From CAZAZQ01 sp964489705 (GTDB taxonomy: Bacteria; Zixibacteria; MSB-5A5; GN15; FEB-12): 64,000 nucleotides of DNA. Below the pieces are notes generated by a model. It was given only the letters and a program-made list of their open reading frames with translations, did not search any database and was not told the DNA's origin. A program made the position numbers and the translations under genes. Positions 8,752 through 18,612 of this stretch are shown one piece after another; the first letter of the stretch is position 1; each line of letters starts with the position of its first letter. The stretch lies in assembly GCA_964489705.1 (NCBI GenBank), contig CAZAZQ010000001.1, positions 1-64,000 on the forward strand, written 5' to 3'.

Positions 8752-9537
8752 ATGTCTGAGTATAAGAATGTCATTGTGGAAGTGAAAGAGTCAGTGCTCA
8801 TCATTACTATCAGCCGTGAGAAAGTGCTTAACGCCTTAAATCGTGAAACCCTCGCCGAGCTACAAAATATTTTCAACCACTACTGGTCGGATGACAACAT
8901 CAAGTGCGTTATCCTTACCGGTGCGGGTGAAAAAGCTTTTGTCGCCGGAGCGGATATCAAGGAAATGGTGCATTTGAACGTTCTCGAAAGCACCGAGCTG
9001 GCTGCCAACGGTCACTTCTTGATGAAAACCATCCAGTATTTCCCAAAACCGGTCATAGCGGCGGTGAATGGTTTTGCCCTTGGGGGAGGGTGTGAATTGG
9101 CTTTGGCGTGCGATATTCGTCTTGCTTCCGAAAATGCAAAACTGGGACAACCGGAAGTAAATTTGGGCATCATTCCCGGCTACGGCGGCACCCAACGACT
9201 GCCGCGCTTGGTCGGCAAGGGGAAAGCGATGCAGCTTATTCTCACCGGCGAGATGATAGATGCCAAGGAAGCACATCGGATCGGGTTGGTGGACGAAGTG
9301 TATCCCGCCGACCAACTGATGGACAAAGCGATGGAAATGGCGAAAGTAATCAGCGCCAAAGGTCCGGTGGCGATCGCCACGGCAAAAGAGTGCATCAATC
9401 GCGGTTTGGATATCAATCTTTCCGCGGGCAGCGACTTGGAGAAAGCCAACTTCAGCCTGCTCTTCAGCACCGACGACAAAAAAGAAGGGATGAATGCTTT
9501 CCTGGAAAAGCGCAAACCGCAATTCAAGGGACATTGA
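8752..9537 (+). CDS. Enoyl-CoA hydratase (crotonase family)
   Basis: Hydrates 2-enoyl-CoA thioesters in fatty-acid or butyrate-type metabolism. About 261 residues, the normal crotonase length. Oxyanion-hole segments are KAFVAGADIKEM and NGFALGGGCELALACDIRLAS; the catalytic glutamates sit in GGGCELA and GQPEVNLGIIPGYGGTQRLPRLVG, both conserved, so it should be a true hydratase. The start at 8752 stands nine bases from an AAAGG site; an ATG six bases upstream is too close to it. It ends in a clear terminator at 9568-9610, so it is the last gene of its transcript. Confidence 0.93.
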   Translation: MSEYKNVIVEVKESVLIITISREKVLNALNRETLAELQNIFNHYWSDDNIKCVILTGAGEKAFVAGADIKEMVHLNVLESTELAANGHFLMKTIQYFPKPVIAAVNGFALGGGCELALACDIRLASENAKLGQPEVNLGIIPGYGGTQRLPRLVGKGKAMQLILTGEMIDAKEAHRIGLVDEVYPADQLMDKAMEMAKVISAKGPVAIATAKECINRGLDINLSAGSDLEKANFSLLFSTDDKKEGMNAFLEKRKPQFKGH

Positions 9538-9567
9538 GCATAACCATCAAATCCCACAGAATAAATG

Positions 9568-9610
9568 ACTACCATGTCGAGACGATTCCGGCATGGTAGT
9601 TTCTTTTTTC
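9568..9610 (+). terminator. Rho-independent terminator after the crotonase gene
   Basis: ACTACCATG (9568-9576) pairs with CATGGTAGT (9592-9600) over a 15-nt loop, followed by TTCTTTTTTC. It stands about 30 nt after the stop codon. Confidence 0.85.
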
Positions 9611-9804
9611 AAGAGGACAGATAAGAGGATCATTCCCCCATAGAGGGAAATAGAGGGAAGGAGGTAGACTTTCCTTCCCATCAAGCATTACCGGCGCCAC
9701 TGCGGTGAGACAGGCGTTCTCATGTCCCCCTTAAAAATAACCCTGCTTCCTGTGGGTTCTTTGGCAATTATGGGAATTTGAGAAGTTGGAATCCCAACTC
9801 ACCT
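9611..9804. other. Gap between convergent genes
   Basis: About 190 bases between the crotonase terminator and the stop of the phosphatase gene. It contains an inverted repeat GGGAAGG (9655-9661) / CCTTCCC (9673-9679) that could end the minus-strand transcript, although no good U tract follows. No gene is seen. Confidence 0.4.
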
Positions 9805-11838
9805 CTACGACTCGGTATCGGACAGCTTTTTCGTTTCTACGTTGGCTGATTCATCCTCGGCGGTTTTCTTCCGAACCACCGTCTGACGAGCCCGGGCGAT
9901 AATAAAGGTGATGTCATCGTTGGGTTTCACAAAACCGGAAAAATCATCCAGCTCGCTGACAATGGCTTCGCTGACGGTATTTATCTCCGCTTTTGCTTTC
10001 CGTTCCATTTGCAGTCGAAAGAGCTCCAGCAAGCGCTTCATGCCGTACTGTTGCCCTTCCCGATTGGTAGCCTCGGTGATCCCGTCGGTAAAGATGAAAA
10101 AGGTGTCCCCTTCGGCAAGAGTGAGGCGGATTTCCTCCAACCGTTCTTCAAAAGAAACGCCCAAGGTTGACGGCATCCCCAACGGCATCCCAGCCGGGTT
10201 CAAAGTGACGATTTCTTTGGTGGCGGCGGTATAGAGAAGCATCGGGTTATGTCCGGCGGAGACGAAGTTCAACTCCCGGCTTCCGCTTTCGTAAATGGCA
10301 AGGAGCACGGTGATAAACATTCCCTGCGGGATATTTTTTTGAAGGTAATTGTTCACTCGTATCAAGGTCTCTTTTGCCGAGACGGCGTTTTCCGCTTGAA
10401 TTTGAATCACCGTTCGCAACATTGACATGACCAGCGACGCGGGGACTCCCTTGCCGGAAACGTCAGCCACCGCCAAGCAATACCGCTGCGGATCGATAGC
10501 GAAAATATCGTATAAGTCCCCCCCCACCGTTGACGCGGCACGATAAAACGCATCCACTTCCAACCCCGGCACTTCCGGCAACCGCCGCGGCAGGAGGGCT
10601 TTTTGAATTTGCGAAGCAACTTCTATTTCTTTTGCCATTTTTTCCCGAGCGATAATATTTTTCCTATCCTGACTCAGGCGCGTCATCATTTCATTGAAGG
10701 CGCGGGATATTTCAAAAAACTCTTCCGCTCCTTCCAGCGGCAGCTCCGTTTCCAGGTCTCCGGAGGTAAAACGGCGCACCCGGTTGGTTATCTTTACAAT
10801 CGGCTCAACGAAATAATTCGAGAGGAAATAAATTCCGACCACCCCGAACAGAAGTAAGACCAACGTCAACAACCCGATTTTCCATCGGGCGCGTGCCAGC
10901 TTTTCGCGAATCTGCTCGGACGAGTAGGCAACGTGGACATAGCCGATGTCCTTGTTACCGGTTCGGATAGGTGTAATGAGGTAATTCAACTGCGTTTTCC
11001 CCTGGTTGAGGCGTTGCGGGACTCCCAACTGTCGGGGGTTTACCTTCGGCGGAACATGGTACGGCTTTTGGATATTTCGAATATCCTCGGAGTGAGCCAA
11101 AATCATACCAGCCGAATCGGTCAACACAATCAACCGCAACTCTGGGTTGGCGCGCAGGTAGCTGACGATAAGCTCATCGAACTCCACGTCCGACCGCCGG
11201 TTGATGACATATCCCGCCGCTTGATCGGCAATGGTCTTTGCCAAGGCGTTGACGGTTTCATCGAGGTGGGTATAGAGATGGCGGGACGTGCGGGTGTCAA
11301 TGTAATAGTATGCCGCTCCAATGATGGCGAAGACAATCATAAACGTCCACAGGGAAAACTTCACTCGCAAAGTCAGCAGCCGCCGCAGAAAGGGCCGACT
11401 GGTTGGACGGGAGGGCTCAATGCGCTTTATCATGCGGAGTTCGTTGAAACCAGCCGCCGAAATGTACTCGACTGAGTCCATGATTTTCTTTATCATGTAA
11501 AACCCCAGTCCCCCTTTTCGCCCGGACTCGACTAACTGTTCCAAATCTATCCGCCCGGCACCTTCGGCATGGAACGACCGCCCGGTGTCTATAAGGGAAA
11601 AGACAATAAGCTTTCTGTAGACCACCACCCGCAGCCGAATGGTACCCTTTTCGTACAAGTAGGCATGGCGGATGATATTGGTCGCCCCTTCCTCAATCGC
11701 CAGCAAAACCGCCGTGATGTCCCGGCGCCTCATGCCTGCCGCAACACAGCTCTCCCGCACCGTACGCTGAATGCTGTCGAGGTACTTCTCTTCCGCAAGA
11801 AACTCGGCGCTAATCTCTTTTATGGGACGGCGAAACAT
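9805..11838 (-). CDS. Membrane sensor with HATPase and PP2C (SpoIIE/RsbU) phosphatase domains
   Basis: A 677-residue chain that puts both halves of a partner-switch on one molecule. Residues about 1-145 are an RsbW-like HATPase domain (LAIEEGATNIIRHAY N-box; GKGGLGFYMIKKI-like G-box near 115). Then a membrane segment near 160, an extracytoplasmic domain of about 150 residues, a second membrane segment near 320, a HAMP linker (EPIVKITNRVRRFTSGDLE) and a coiled coil leading into SpoIIE (QKALLPRRLPEVPG, GGDLYDIFA, VADVSGKGVPASLVMS, FTDGITEATN). The metal-binding Asp residues are present. It probably dephosphorylates an anti-sigma antagonist in response to an outside signal. The downstream neighbour on this strand is none; upstream lies the PorV-TPR gene. 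Confidence 0.88.
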   Translation of the reverse strand: MFRRPIKEISAEFLAEEKYLDSIQRTVRESCVAAGMRRRDITAVLLAIEEGATNIIRHAYLYEKGTIRLRVVVYRKLIVFSLIDTGRSFHAEGAGRIDLEQLVESGRKGGLGFYMIKKIMDSVEYISAAGFNELRMIKRIEPSRPTSRPFLRRLLTLRVKFSLWTFMIVFAIIGAAYYYIDTRTSRHLYTHLDETVNALAKTIADQAAGYVINRRSDVEFDELIVSYLRANPELRLIVLTDSAGMILAHSEDIRNIQKPYHVPPKVNPRQLGVPQRLNQGKTQLNYLITPIRTGNKDIGYVHVAYSSEQIREKLARARWKIGLLTLVLLLFGVVGIYFLSNYFVEPIVKITNRVRRFTSGDLETELPLEGAEEFFEISRAFNEMMTRLSQDRKNIIAREKMAKEIEVASQIQKALLPRRLPEVPGLEVDAFYRAASTVGGDLYDIFAIDPQRYCLAVADVSGKGVPASLVMSMLRTVIQIQAENAVSAKETLIRVNNYLQKNIPQGMFITVLLAIYESGSRELNFVSAGHNPMLLYTAATKEIVTLNPAGMPLGMPSTLGVSFEERLEEIRLTLAEGDTFFIFTDGITEATNREGQQYGMKRLLELFRLQMERKAKAEINTVSEAIVSELDDFSGFVKPNDDITFIIARARQTVVRKKTAEDESANVETKKLSDTES

Positions 11839-11891
11839 ACCGATGAAAGTAGCAAAGTTTGAAACGTGAGTCTAACAAAAAACACCTCCCC

Positions 11892-13718
11892 CTACTCCGA
11901 TTCCTGCGATTTCAAACGCAACCGGGCTTGCTCCAGGTTGTCCAAGGTCTTGCTGTTGTTCGGATATGCCTGCAAAACCTCTTCCCATGCCTCGATTGCC
12001 TTTTGATACTCCTTGTTTCTCATGTACCGCAATCCGTCGAGGTACAATTGCCAAATCACCTTGTCCTTTTGGATATCTTCCAAAGTCGGCGGTTTCGCCA
12101 ACGCTTTGTCGATTTTCCTGATATATTCCAGCGCCACCGGCTCGGTAGGATCAATCGCCAAAACCGCTCCAAAGCGCTGACGGGCGTCACCGTAGCGTCC
12201 TTGCTTGAAGGATTGAATCCCGCGTTTCAACTGCCGGGTCAAATCAATATGCTGAGCGGCAGCTTTTTTCGCTTTTTGAATCTCCACGTTTCCGGGGTCG
12301 AGTTCCAAAATTCGGGTATACGCCTCGATAGCGGTCAAGTAATCACCTTCCTGCTCCGCAACCCGAGCCACCTCGCGATTGACCGCAATTTCCGAGGTTA
12401 TGGCATCTTCTATCTCGAGTTTCAGCTTCCTGGCTCCGGCATGGTTCTTATCGATGTCAAAGATAAGGTTCAACATATCCAGCGCCGCGGCATAGTATTT
12501 CTTGGCGAAGAACGACTTCGCTTGGGTGTAGTAGTTGTTGATAGTTTGTTCCATTTCGAGGGCAGTTTCCCGCAACTTCCGCTCCCGCTCCCGCTGGATT
12601 TCCCGAATCCGTTCGATGGCGGCGATGGTGCCGATTATCTCCTCGTTGTTTTCGTCAAAAGCCAGCGCCCGCTGGTAATAGGTCAAAGCGGAGTCCAAAC
12701 GGAATTGCTCGTAGAAGGTATCCGCTTTGGTTTTGAACTGTTCGAACTGGCGGCGACGTTCGTCTTCCAAAAGGGCTGAGCCGCGCAGTTGTTCTTCTTG
12801 CAGTTTCCGCTGTTGTTGCTCTTCAATAGAAGCGCCGATAAGCCACGAGACCGAAAAACGATGACTGTCGTCGATGTAATTGAGAAACTTGTATGCATAG
12901 TCAACTTTTAACCGGTGATAGAGCAAACCGGTGCCGAACGAAAAGTTGTCCCGATCGTAGCCCATGCGGAGGAAATACTTCTTATCGAACCTCAGCTCCG
13001 CCCCGACGTGCAACTTGGTCGAGCGGTTCTCGACCTTGTCGAGGTCAAGCGCAAGAGCGAGCGCCACGTCTTCCCTCACGGATATCTCTCGGAGGGAAAT
13101 ACCGCCGTACACCGTCAACGGCGTCAGCTCCGAAGTGGTATCGAGCTTGATGGATGCCGGAATCATATCACGGAACATAATCCCCGCCGAAAGATTTTTA
13201 TACAAACGTGCCGTCATTCCGAAGTCGAGCCCGACACCGTAGTCGGAGTAGACATCAAGAGTCTGGTTGACAATTTTCAAGCTTACCCCCATGGAGATTC
13301 CTCCTCGAAGACGTCGCCCGTACGACAAGAGCAACTGGGAGGTGGAATAACCAAACGTCCCCGATTCTGCAAAGTTGCTGCGTCGGATGATGTCATCCGT
13401 TCCTATTCTCATAAAAGCGGCGCCGAACCCGCCCAAGGAGAGAGAAGGATACACCCATGAGCCGAAGTCACATACCGTCCCTTCAAAAAGCGACATGTGC
13501 ATGAACGACGCTTCTTGGTATTGCAGCGACGACAAACCGGCGGGATTGTAGAAAACAGCGGAAGCATCGTCCGCCAAGGAAGTGAACGCTCCTCCCATCG
13601 CCAGGGCGCGGGCACCTGCTCCGACGGAAAATGGTGACTCCGTTCCGGCATCTCCGGCATACGAGGTTACCGCTATACCGAAAAGAAAACTCCAGATAAG
13701 TAAACGCAGCATTCTCAT
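11892..13718 (-). CDS. PorV/UPF0164-like outer-membrane barrel with C-terminal TPR region
   Basis: 608 residues. A signal peptide (about 1-22) precedes GAGARALAMGGAFTSLADDASAVFYNPAGLS, the hallmark of the PorV/PQ-type barrel family, and about 270 residues of alternating strands. After residue 300 there is a Glu/Arg/Gln-rich coiled coil and several TPR-like helices (ALTYYQRALAFDENN, AIEAYTRILELDPGN, AIEAWEEVLQAYPNN). In type IX secretion PorV carries secreted cargo; a periplasmic TPR extension is unusual. Its ATG overlaps the stop of the 1.2-kaa secreted protein by four bases, so the two are cotranslated and probably work together at the cell surface. Confidence 0.82.
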   Translation of the reverse strand: MRMLRLLIWSFLFGIAVTSYAGDAGTESPFSVGAGARALAMGGAFTSLADDASAVFYNPAGLSSLQYQEASFMHMSLFEGTVCDFGSWVYPSLSLGGFGAAFMRIGTDDIIRRSNFAESGTFGYSTSQLLLSYGRRLRGGISMGVSLKIVNQTLDVYSDYGVGLDFGMTARLYKNLSAGIMFRDMIPASIKLDTTSELTPLTVYGGISLREISVREDVALALALDLDKVENRSTKLHVGAELRFDKKYFLRMGYDRDNFSFGTGLLYHRLKVDYAYKFLNYIDDSHRFSVSWLIGASIEEQQQRKLQEEQLRGSALLEDERRRQFEQFKTKADTFYEQFRLDSALTYYQRALAFDENNEEIIGTIAAIERIREIQRERERKLRETALEMEQTINNYYTQAKSFFAKKYYAAALDMLNLIFDIDKNHAGARKLKLEIEDAITSEIAVNREVARVAEQEGDYLTAIEAYTRILELDPGNVEIQKAKKAAAQHIDLTRQLKRGIQSFKQGRYGDARQRFGAVLAIDPTEPVALEYIRKIDKALAKPPTLEDIQKDKVIWQLYLDGLRYMRNKEYQKAIEAWEEVLQAYPNNSKTLDNLEQARLRLKSQESE

Positions 13719-16700
13719 TTGACCACCGCTACTTTCATCCGGGCATACTCGCCGGTACGAACAACTTTAATCGATACGATATACACACCGTTTCTCACCA
13801 TGTGCCCGGCATTGTTCCGTCCGTCCCACATTATCTCGTTCTCACCGGCGGCGGTTCCTTCCGTCCCTTCCAGCAGATCGCGCGCATACACTTCCTCACC
13901 GGTCAGAGTAAACACCCGAAACTCCACCGAGGAGGGTTGTTCCAACTCATACGAAAAACGTGCTTCCCCGACTACCGGATTGAACGGATTGTTTTCGACG
14001 AGAAATGACTCTTTCAAGCTCTTGCCCTTGATGACATACACCCGTGAAATCAAATTCTCATCATCAATCGGCGAAGTAAGTTCCGCCGGTTGTCCGGCGT
14101 TCGGTCCTTCCCGGAAAAGTACGGAAATATGATGCTTTTCAAGCGTCAGCACAAAGGTTGCCGGCAATTCATCTCGGAACTGAGCGACAAAAGCAATTGT
14201 CCGCGTCTCCCCCGGCTCGATGATGAAATTATCGAAATTCGACAAGGCAAAGCCATTAAAAACAATCGTCTGAGATACCGGGATACTATCTTCATAGAAG
14301 TGTGTAGCGTTCGGATCGATAATCTCTTCCGTATTCGCCGGCAGACCGTCCGACCGCCTAAAGGTCAAAGCAATCTTGGACAAAAACACGCTTGTCAAGG
14401 GAGAGGTACCGTTATTCGTCAATCTCAAGCAGAAGAGTTCTTTCCGAGAGCCCGGCAGGACAAGGTTGGAAGTGGTCAACATTGGCTCGACATAGACGTC
14501 GGTTCCTAACGTCACCACGCGGATATCAAAAGCAAACGAGGTGTCATCATTCACGACGAGAGCGGGAGCCTGAACGTTCAAGTCCGTGGGACGTTCGATC
14601 AGCGAAAAAGCAAAGGTAACGGTCGTGTCAATCATCGGCGCCGTAAAAGAAAGCGTCAGCGGCTGGTCGGGAACGATAGTCCCTTCAATGGGATCGAACA
14701 TGCCAAAGTAAACGCTGTCGGTAGTCAGGCGAAAAGTTCCTTCCGAGACGAAAGAATGTCCGCTGTTGGACAGCTCCACGATAAGCTTGAAATCTTCCCC
14801 TTTCCCTACCAGGTAGTCGGTCACTCCTTCCAAATGGTAGCTCAACTGTAACCGTGCCGGGTCTTGTACGACCACCAGGACCACGTTGGAGTCGGAAGGA
14901 TATTGCTCGATATCTGTCGACACAACATCGGTCTTGAAAATCTCCCCGGCATTTGCCTCCGTCGAAGCTATGACATCGAAAATCACTTGTACCGTATCAT
15001 TCGGTGCGATAAACGGAATGACCTGCAGAGAATCAAACTGCGAGGCGCCGTAACTTCTCATGCCCAACTGCAACGAATCAAGAGGAGTAGCGGACAAATT
15101 CGCCACCCGACAGGAAATTTGAAACGGCTGGCTGGTGTTGACATACGGCGCATTGGGAGCGATGATATCCATATCTACAATCTGCGCTGAGGGACGTTCT
15201 CCGACCGTCACCACCGCGTCGTCAAAAGTCGTCTCAAAGAGAAGAGTGTCTCCGACACCGGGAATAACGACCGGTAAGGAAAGGTGTACCTGTAAACTTT
15301 CACCTAGCTGGTTCAGCGGAATGAAAAGTGAGCCGGATTCAATGTGATTCTCGCCGGGATAGAGAGAGTCTCCTGTTAGGAAAATGTTCGTCGTACTCAA
15401 GAAATTACTGCCGCTCACGGTAAACTGCGCCTCGCCCAAAGCAACCGCGACAGGGAAATCGTTTGCCAGCTCGATATCGAAACCAAACGAGGTCTCGGTT
15501 CCGGCGAAAATCTCAAGCGGGGTAAGTGACTGCGGCACGTAGCCGAGCTGAAGCTCCGGCAACAGGTAGACCGAGTCGTTAAGCGGAACGGACAAATCGA
15601 AAGTAATGCTGCCAAAAGTCAACTGATAATCAAAATCAATCCCCAACCATCCCGGTTGAAAAGCCGTCCCCGGCGGGACTACCGCAGGAAGGTCGGAGTA
15701 ATGAATAACGCTATCCTCGAAGGAGACATATTCCGGTGAGCCTTGGTACATAACTTCAGTGGCAGCCCCTTGGGTAAAGGCAATCGTCACATCGGTACGG
15801 TCAATGCTGCCGCTAAAGCCGTCGGCGTCAATCTCGAAGGAAAACGAAAACGCCCGCCCGGGGTAGACCGTATCCGGCTTGAACGACGAGGATACAACCT
15901 CGAAAGTATACGGTTGAATGACGATGACGGGATGGCGGTAACCGCTGCGTGTGGTGTAGGTGTTACCTCCGATGGTATAGTCGGAAGCAAGCTCGAAAAC
16001 TAAGGTATCTTCAAAAACCGACCCCGGCGCCGCCGGTAAGGGGACGGCAACGGTATCGATAACCCCCAGCGCATGGGGAGTAAAAGAAACCTCCGAGGTA
16101 TCACTGCCTGATGCAAAAGTAACTTTCAGAGAAGATGTCAGGGCAGTCAACGTCCCGTTGTTTTGGACAGCGACGTATGCGGTATTGTCGGCATCAGCAT
16201 AAATCACCGTGAGCGGCAACCCCAAGGCGCCCATTACTTGCAAAATGTCATACCCGTTGAAGGAAACGGTGACAGGGGCTGAGCTTATCGCATTGTTCAC
16301 GGCAAAAAGCGTTACCTCTCCGGTCGAACCGAGGAACGTTATTCCGGCGTCGGTTAAAGAAATCGTCCCGTCAACCAGTAAAGAAGAATCGTTGATGACA
16401 TCGGGAACACACATCCCTTGATCGGGGACAATGCCGATCGGATTGTCGGCAAGAGAATAATTCGTCACGAGATTGTCGTACTCATCGTACAGCGTTACCG
16501 CCGCCGGGGCTATAAACGGCTGCCCCACCACTTGCGATGGGGAGACGACCAAATCCAGCCGCGACAAGTCCCTGGGAACAACGGTAATGAGCCCCGAACG
16601 TTGTTGGAAACTATCAGCCGTTACAATTACCTGTCCCACGCCGACCCGCTTTGCCTGCAAGACAGATCCGCTCAAGACGCCGATGGAATCATACTCCGGA

Positions 16701-17410
16701 GCAAGCGACCACTGAAATTCAACATCGGCAATTGGGTTGCCGTACCGGTCGCTTCCCACCGCGGCAAAAGAAATAACATCCCCCGCCTTGATGACCGTAT
16801 CACCGGCAGGGATTATCTCGACCGACGCCAGCTCGGCAGGAATAATGGAAAATTCGCCCGATAACGACGGCCCGGCGACAATCGTGCTGTCGGCATCGAA
16901 AGCGATCCCCATCACTTGATACCGTTCGGCAACCAGAGGATTCCGAATCGACTTAAAAAGAACCGAAACTGTTACCGTATCACACACAGGAGGAGAAAAA
17001 CCTCGCTTTTTGAAGTACAGAGGGGAAAGAGTGACGGAGACGAGGTTCTCGTCCGTCCAGAAACCCGTTACCCGGTAACCGTAGTAAGGACAATCATCCA
17101 GCACCTCGACCACTTCAAGCCGGGATAAATCGTAACCTTCCGGAAAATTAAAAGAATATCCCCCATAGCCAAGCAGTTGAAAAGCATCTTCCGGCAAAGC
17201 AAAGCGAATCGTGTAAAAGGTCGTGTCACCCACTACGGAATCGACTGCCAACACCTGGAAATTTTCAAGGGAAGCTTCACCGCCGGCTTGCGAGGAAGGA
17301 TGAAAATGCTTGGAAAAACCATGTGAAGAAGTCTGTTTTGCCGTCCCTTCCCAAACAAAAACGCTCAGGAAGGAAAAGAATGTTATTATCGTCAGCTTGA
17401 ATATCTTCAT
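13715..17410 (-). CDS. Large secreted multi-Ig protein with FlgD-like C-terminal sorting domain
   Basis: About 1231 residues. A signal peptide (MKIFKLTIITFFSFLSVF) is followed by many beta-rich segments. One near residues 200-275 resembles bacterial Ig-like (Big) domains (GDVISFAAVGSDRYGNPIAD). The last 90 residues have NPFNPVVGEARFSYEL, FRVFTLTGEEVYARDL, WDGRNNAGHMVRNGVYI and end in KVAVVK, the pattern of FlgD-like/type IX C-terminal domains used for export and anchoring. No catalytic motif is seen. I chose the ATG at 17410 over a TTG further upstream because the signal peptide begins there. The gene runs into the PorV-TPR gene. Confidence 0.75.
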   Translation of the reverse strand: MKIFKLTIITFFSFLSVFVWEGTAKQTSSHGFSKHFHPSSQAGGEASLENFQVLAVDSVVGDTTFYTIRFALPEDAFQLLGYGGYSFNFPEGYDLSRLEVVEVLDDCPYYGYRVTGFWTDENLVSVTLSPLYFKKRGFSPPVCDTVTVSVLFKSIRNPLVAERYQVMGIAFDADSTIVAGPSLSGEFSIIPAELASVEIIPAGDTVIKAGDVISFAAVGSDRYGNPIADVEFQWSLAPEYDSIGVLSGSVLQAKRVGVGQVIVTADSFQQRSGLITVVPRDLSRLDLVVSPSQVVGQPFIAPAAVTLYDEYDNLVTNYSLADNPIGIVPDQGMCVPDVINDSSLLVDGTISLTDAGITFLGSTGEVTLFAVNNAISSAPVTVSFNGYDILQVMGALGLPLTVIYADADNTAYVAVQNNGTLTALTSSLKVTFASGSDTSEVSFTPHALGVIDTVAVPLPAAPGSVFEDTLVFELASDYTIGGNTYTTRSGYRHPVIVIQPYTFEVVSSSFKPDTVYPGRAFSFSFEIDADGFSGSIDRTDVTIAFTQGAATEVMYQGSPEYVSFEDSVIHYSDLPAVVPPGTAFQPGWLGIDFDYQLTFGSITFDLSVPLNDSVYLLPELQLGYVPQSLTPLEIFAGTETSFGFDIELANDFPVAVALGEAQFTVSGSNFLSTTNIFLTGDSLYPGENHIESGSLFIPLNQLGESLQVHLSLPVVIPGVGDTLLFETTFDDAVVTVGERPSAQIVDMDIIAPNAPYVNTSQPFQISCRVANLSATPLDSLQLGMRSYGASQFDSLQVIPFIAPNDTVQVIFDVIASTEANAGEIFKTDVVSTDIEQYPSDSNVVLVVVQDPARLQLSYHLEGVTDYLVGKGEDFKLIVELSNSGHSFVSEGTFRLTTDSVYFGMFDPIEGTIVPDQPLTLSFTAPMIDTTVTFAFSLIERPTDLNVQAPALVVNDDTSFAFDIRVVTLGTDVYVEPMLTTSNLVLPGSRKELFCLRLTNNGTSPLTSVFLSKIALTFRRSDGLPANTEEIIDPNATHFYEDSIPVSQTIVFNGFALSNFDNFIIEPGETRTIAFVAQFRDELPATFVLTLEKHHISVLFREGPNAGQPAELTSPIDDENLISRVYVIKGKSLKESFLVENNPFNPVVGEARFSYELEQPSSVEFRVFTLTGEEVYARDLLEGTEGTAAGENEIMWDGRNNAGHMVRNGVYIVSIKVVRTGEYARMKVAVVK

Positions 17411-17707
17411 TCTCCGGCAACAGTCCTTCTTTTTACAGGTCCGCAACAATTAATAGAAAAAAGCAAAGGGTGTGCCTTTTTTGAGCAATGATGACAAATT
17501 TATTCGGCAAGTAAGACCGACTCGAAAAGAATCAACTTTCAACGTTCTAAGGTATTCCGTTGGAACAAGTTAACCTAACGTATCGCATAAAAGAAACCTC
17601 CGATGAGAAAGATTCTTTTCAGCTGCGAAAAACTCCTCATTGGAGAGAGGTATATTGTGTAATCCGTTGCACTATTCACGCACGCAGATTGCAACTATCC
17701 GTCAAAA
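17411..17707. other. Intergenic region upstream of the secreted protein
   Basis: About 300 bases between the folD stop and the start of the secreted-protein gene, both on the minus strand. There must be a promoter for the latter, but no convincing -35/-10 pair stands out. A short CTCC-AATGA-GGAG stem followed by Ts (17626-17645, minus) could be a weak end to the folD transcript. Confidence 0.3.
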
Positions 17708-18598
17708 TTATGGACTTAATTGGCTTATCTTTTCCGCTGCCGTGACGGTGTTGGACATGAGCATGGCGATGGTCATCGGTCCCACTCCGCCCGGGACAGG
17801 AGAAATATAAGATGCTTTTTCCACACAAGCATCGAAATCCACATCCCCAACCAAACGGTACCCCTTGGAGCTTTCCGGATCTTCCACGCGATTGACCCCG
17901 ACATCGATAACAACTGCTCCTTCCCGAACCATGTCGCCGGTGATGGTTTTCGGCTTGCCGACGGCGGCAATGAGAATTTCCGCCCGCCGGGTAATCTCGG
18001 CGAGATTTTTCGAGCGTGAATGAGCGACCGTCACCGTGGCGTTGGCAAAGTCGGCTTTTTGCATAAGCATGGCAGCCAGCGGCTTACCGACGATGTTGGA
18101 GCGCCCAACCACGACCACTTCTTTCCCCGCCGGATCGAGGTGGTAATATTCCAGCAGTTTGATGATACCGTGCGGGGTGCACGGGAGCAAGCCAGGTCTG
18201 CCCAACAACATCAATCCGACGTTATGAGGATGAAAGCCGTCGACATCTTTTTCCGGCACAATGGTCAGCGTTACCGACAGCTCGTCTATGTGGCTGGGTA
18301 AGGGAGATTGCACTAAGATTCCATGAATGTTCGGATTGTCGTTCAATGAGGTGACAATTTCCACCAACTCCGCTTGTGAAAGGGTTGCCGGTTTTTTGAC
18401 GACCTCGGAATAAAGCCCGAGCTTTTTGCACATTTTCATCTTGCTTCTCACATATGTTGCCGACGCCGGATCGTCTCCCACCAGTACCGCCGCCAAACCG
18501 GGAGTAACGCCCTTTTCTTTCAATCGTTCGATTCTCGGCGTCAACTGGGCAAAAACGCTTGCCGCAACCTCTTTCCCATCAATCAATTTCGCGCTCAT
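17708..18598 (-). CDS. folD: Methylene-tetrahydrofolate dehydrogenase / cyclohydrolase
   Basis: Bifunctional one-carbon enzyme converting 5,10-methylene-THF to 10-formyl-THF with NADP. 296 residues, normal length. Signatures are SATYVRSKMKMCKKLG with the catalytic Lys (about residues 48-63), GILVQSPLP near 97, the VVVVGRSNIVGKP dinucleotide loop near 165 and PVPGGVGPMTIAML near 272. It follows ymdB by 14 nt and is the last gene of the rny-ymdB-folD end of the cluster. Confidence 0.96.
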   Translation of the reverse strand: MSAKLIDGKEVAASVFAQLTPRIERLKEKGVTPGLAAVLVGDDPASATYVRSKMKMCKKLGLYSEVVKKPATLSQAELVEIVTSLNDNPNIHGILVQSPLPSHIDELSVTLTIVPEKDVDGFHPHNVGLMLLGRPGLLPCTPHGIIKLLEYYHLDPAGKEVVVVGRSNIVGKPLAAMLMQKADFANATVTVAHSRSKNLAEITRRAEILIAAVGKPKTITGDMVREGAVVIDVGVNRVEDPESSKGYRLVGDVDFDACVEKASYISPVPGGVGPMTIAMLMSNTVTAAEKISQLSP

Positions 18599-18612
18599 TC
18601 TTATGTAATCCT

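Noticed and set aside
16209..16919. Several plus-strand frames within the large secreted-protein gene
   Set aside because: They lie fully inside a long minus-strand gene with signal peptide and sorting domain and lack starts and family features.
17560..17650. Terminator after folD
   Set aside because: Only a four-base stem with a short T run; too weak to call with confidence.
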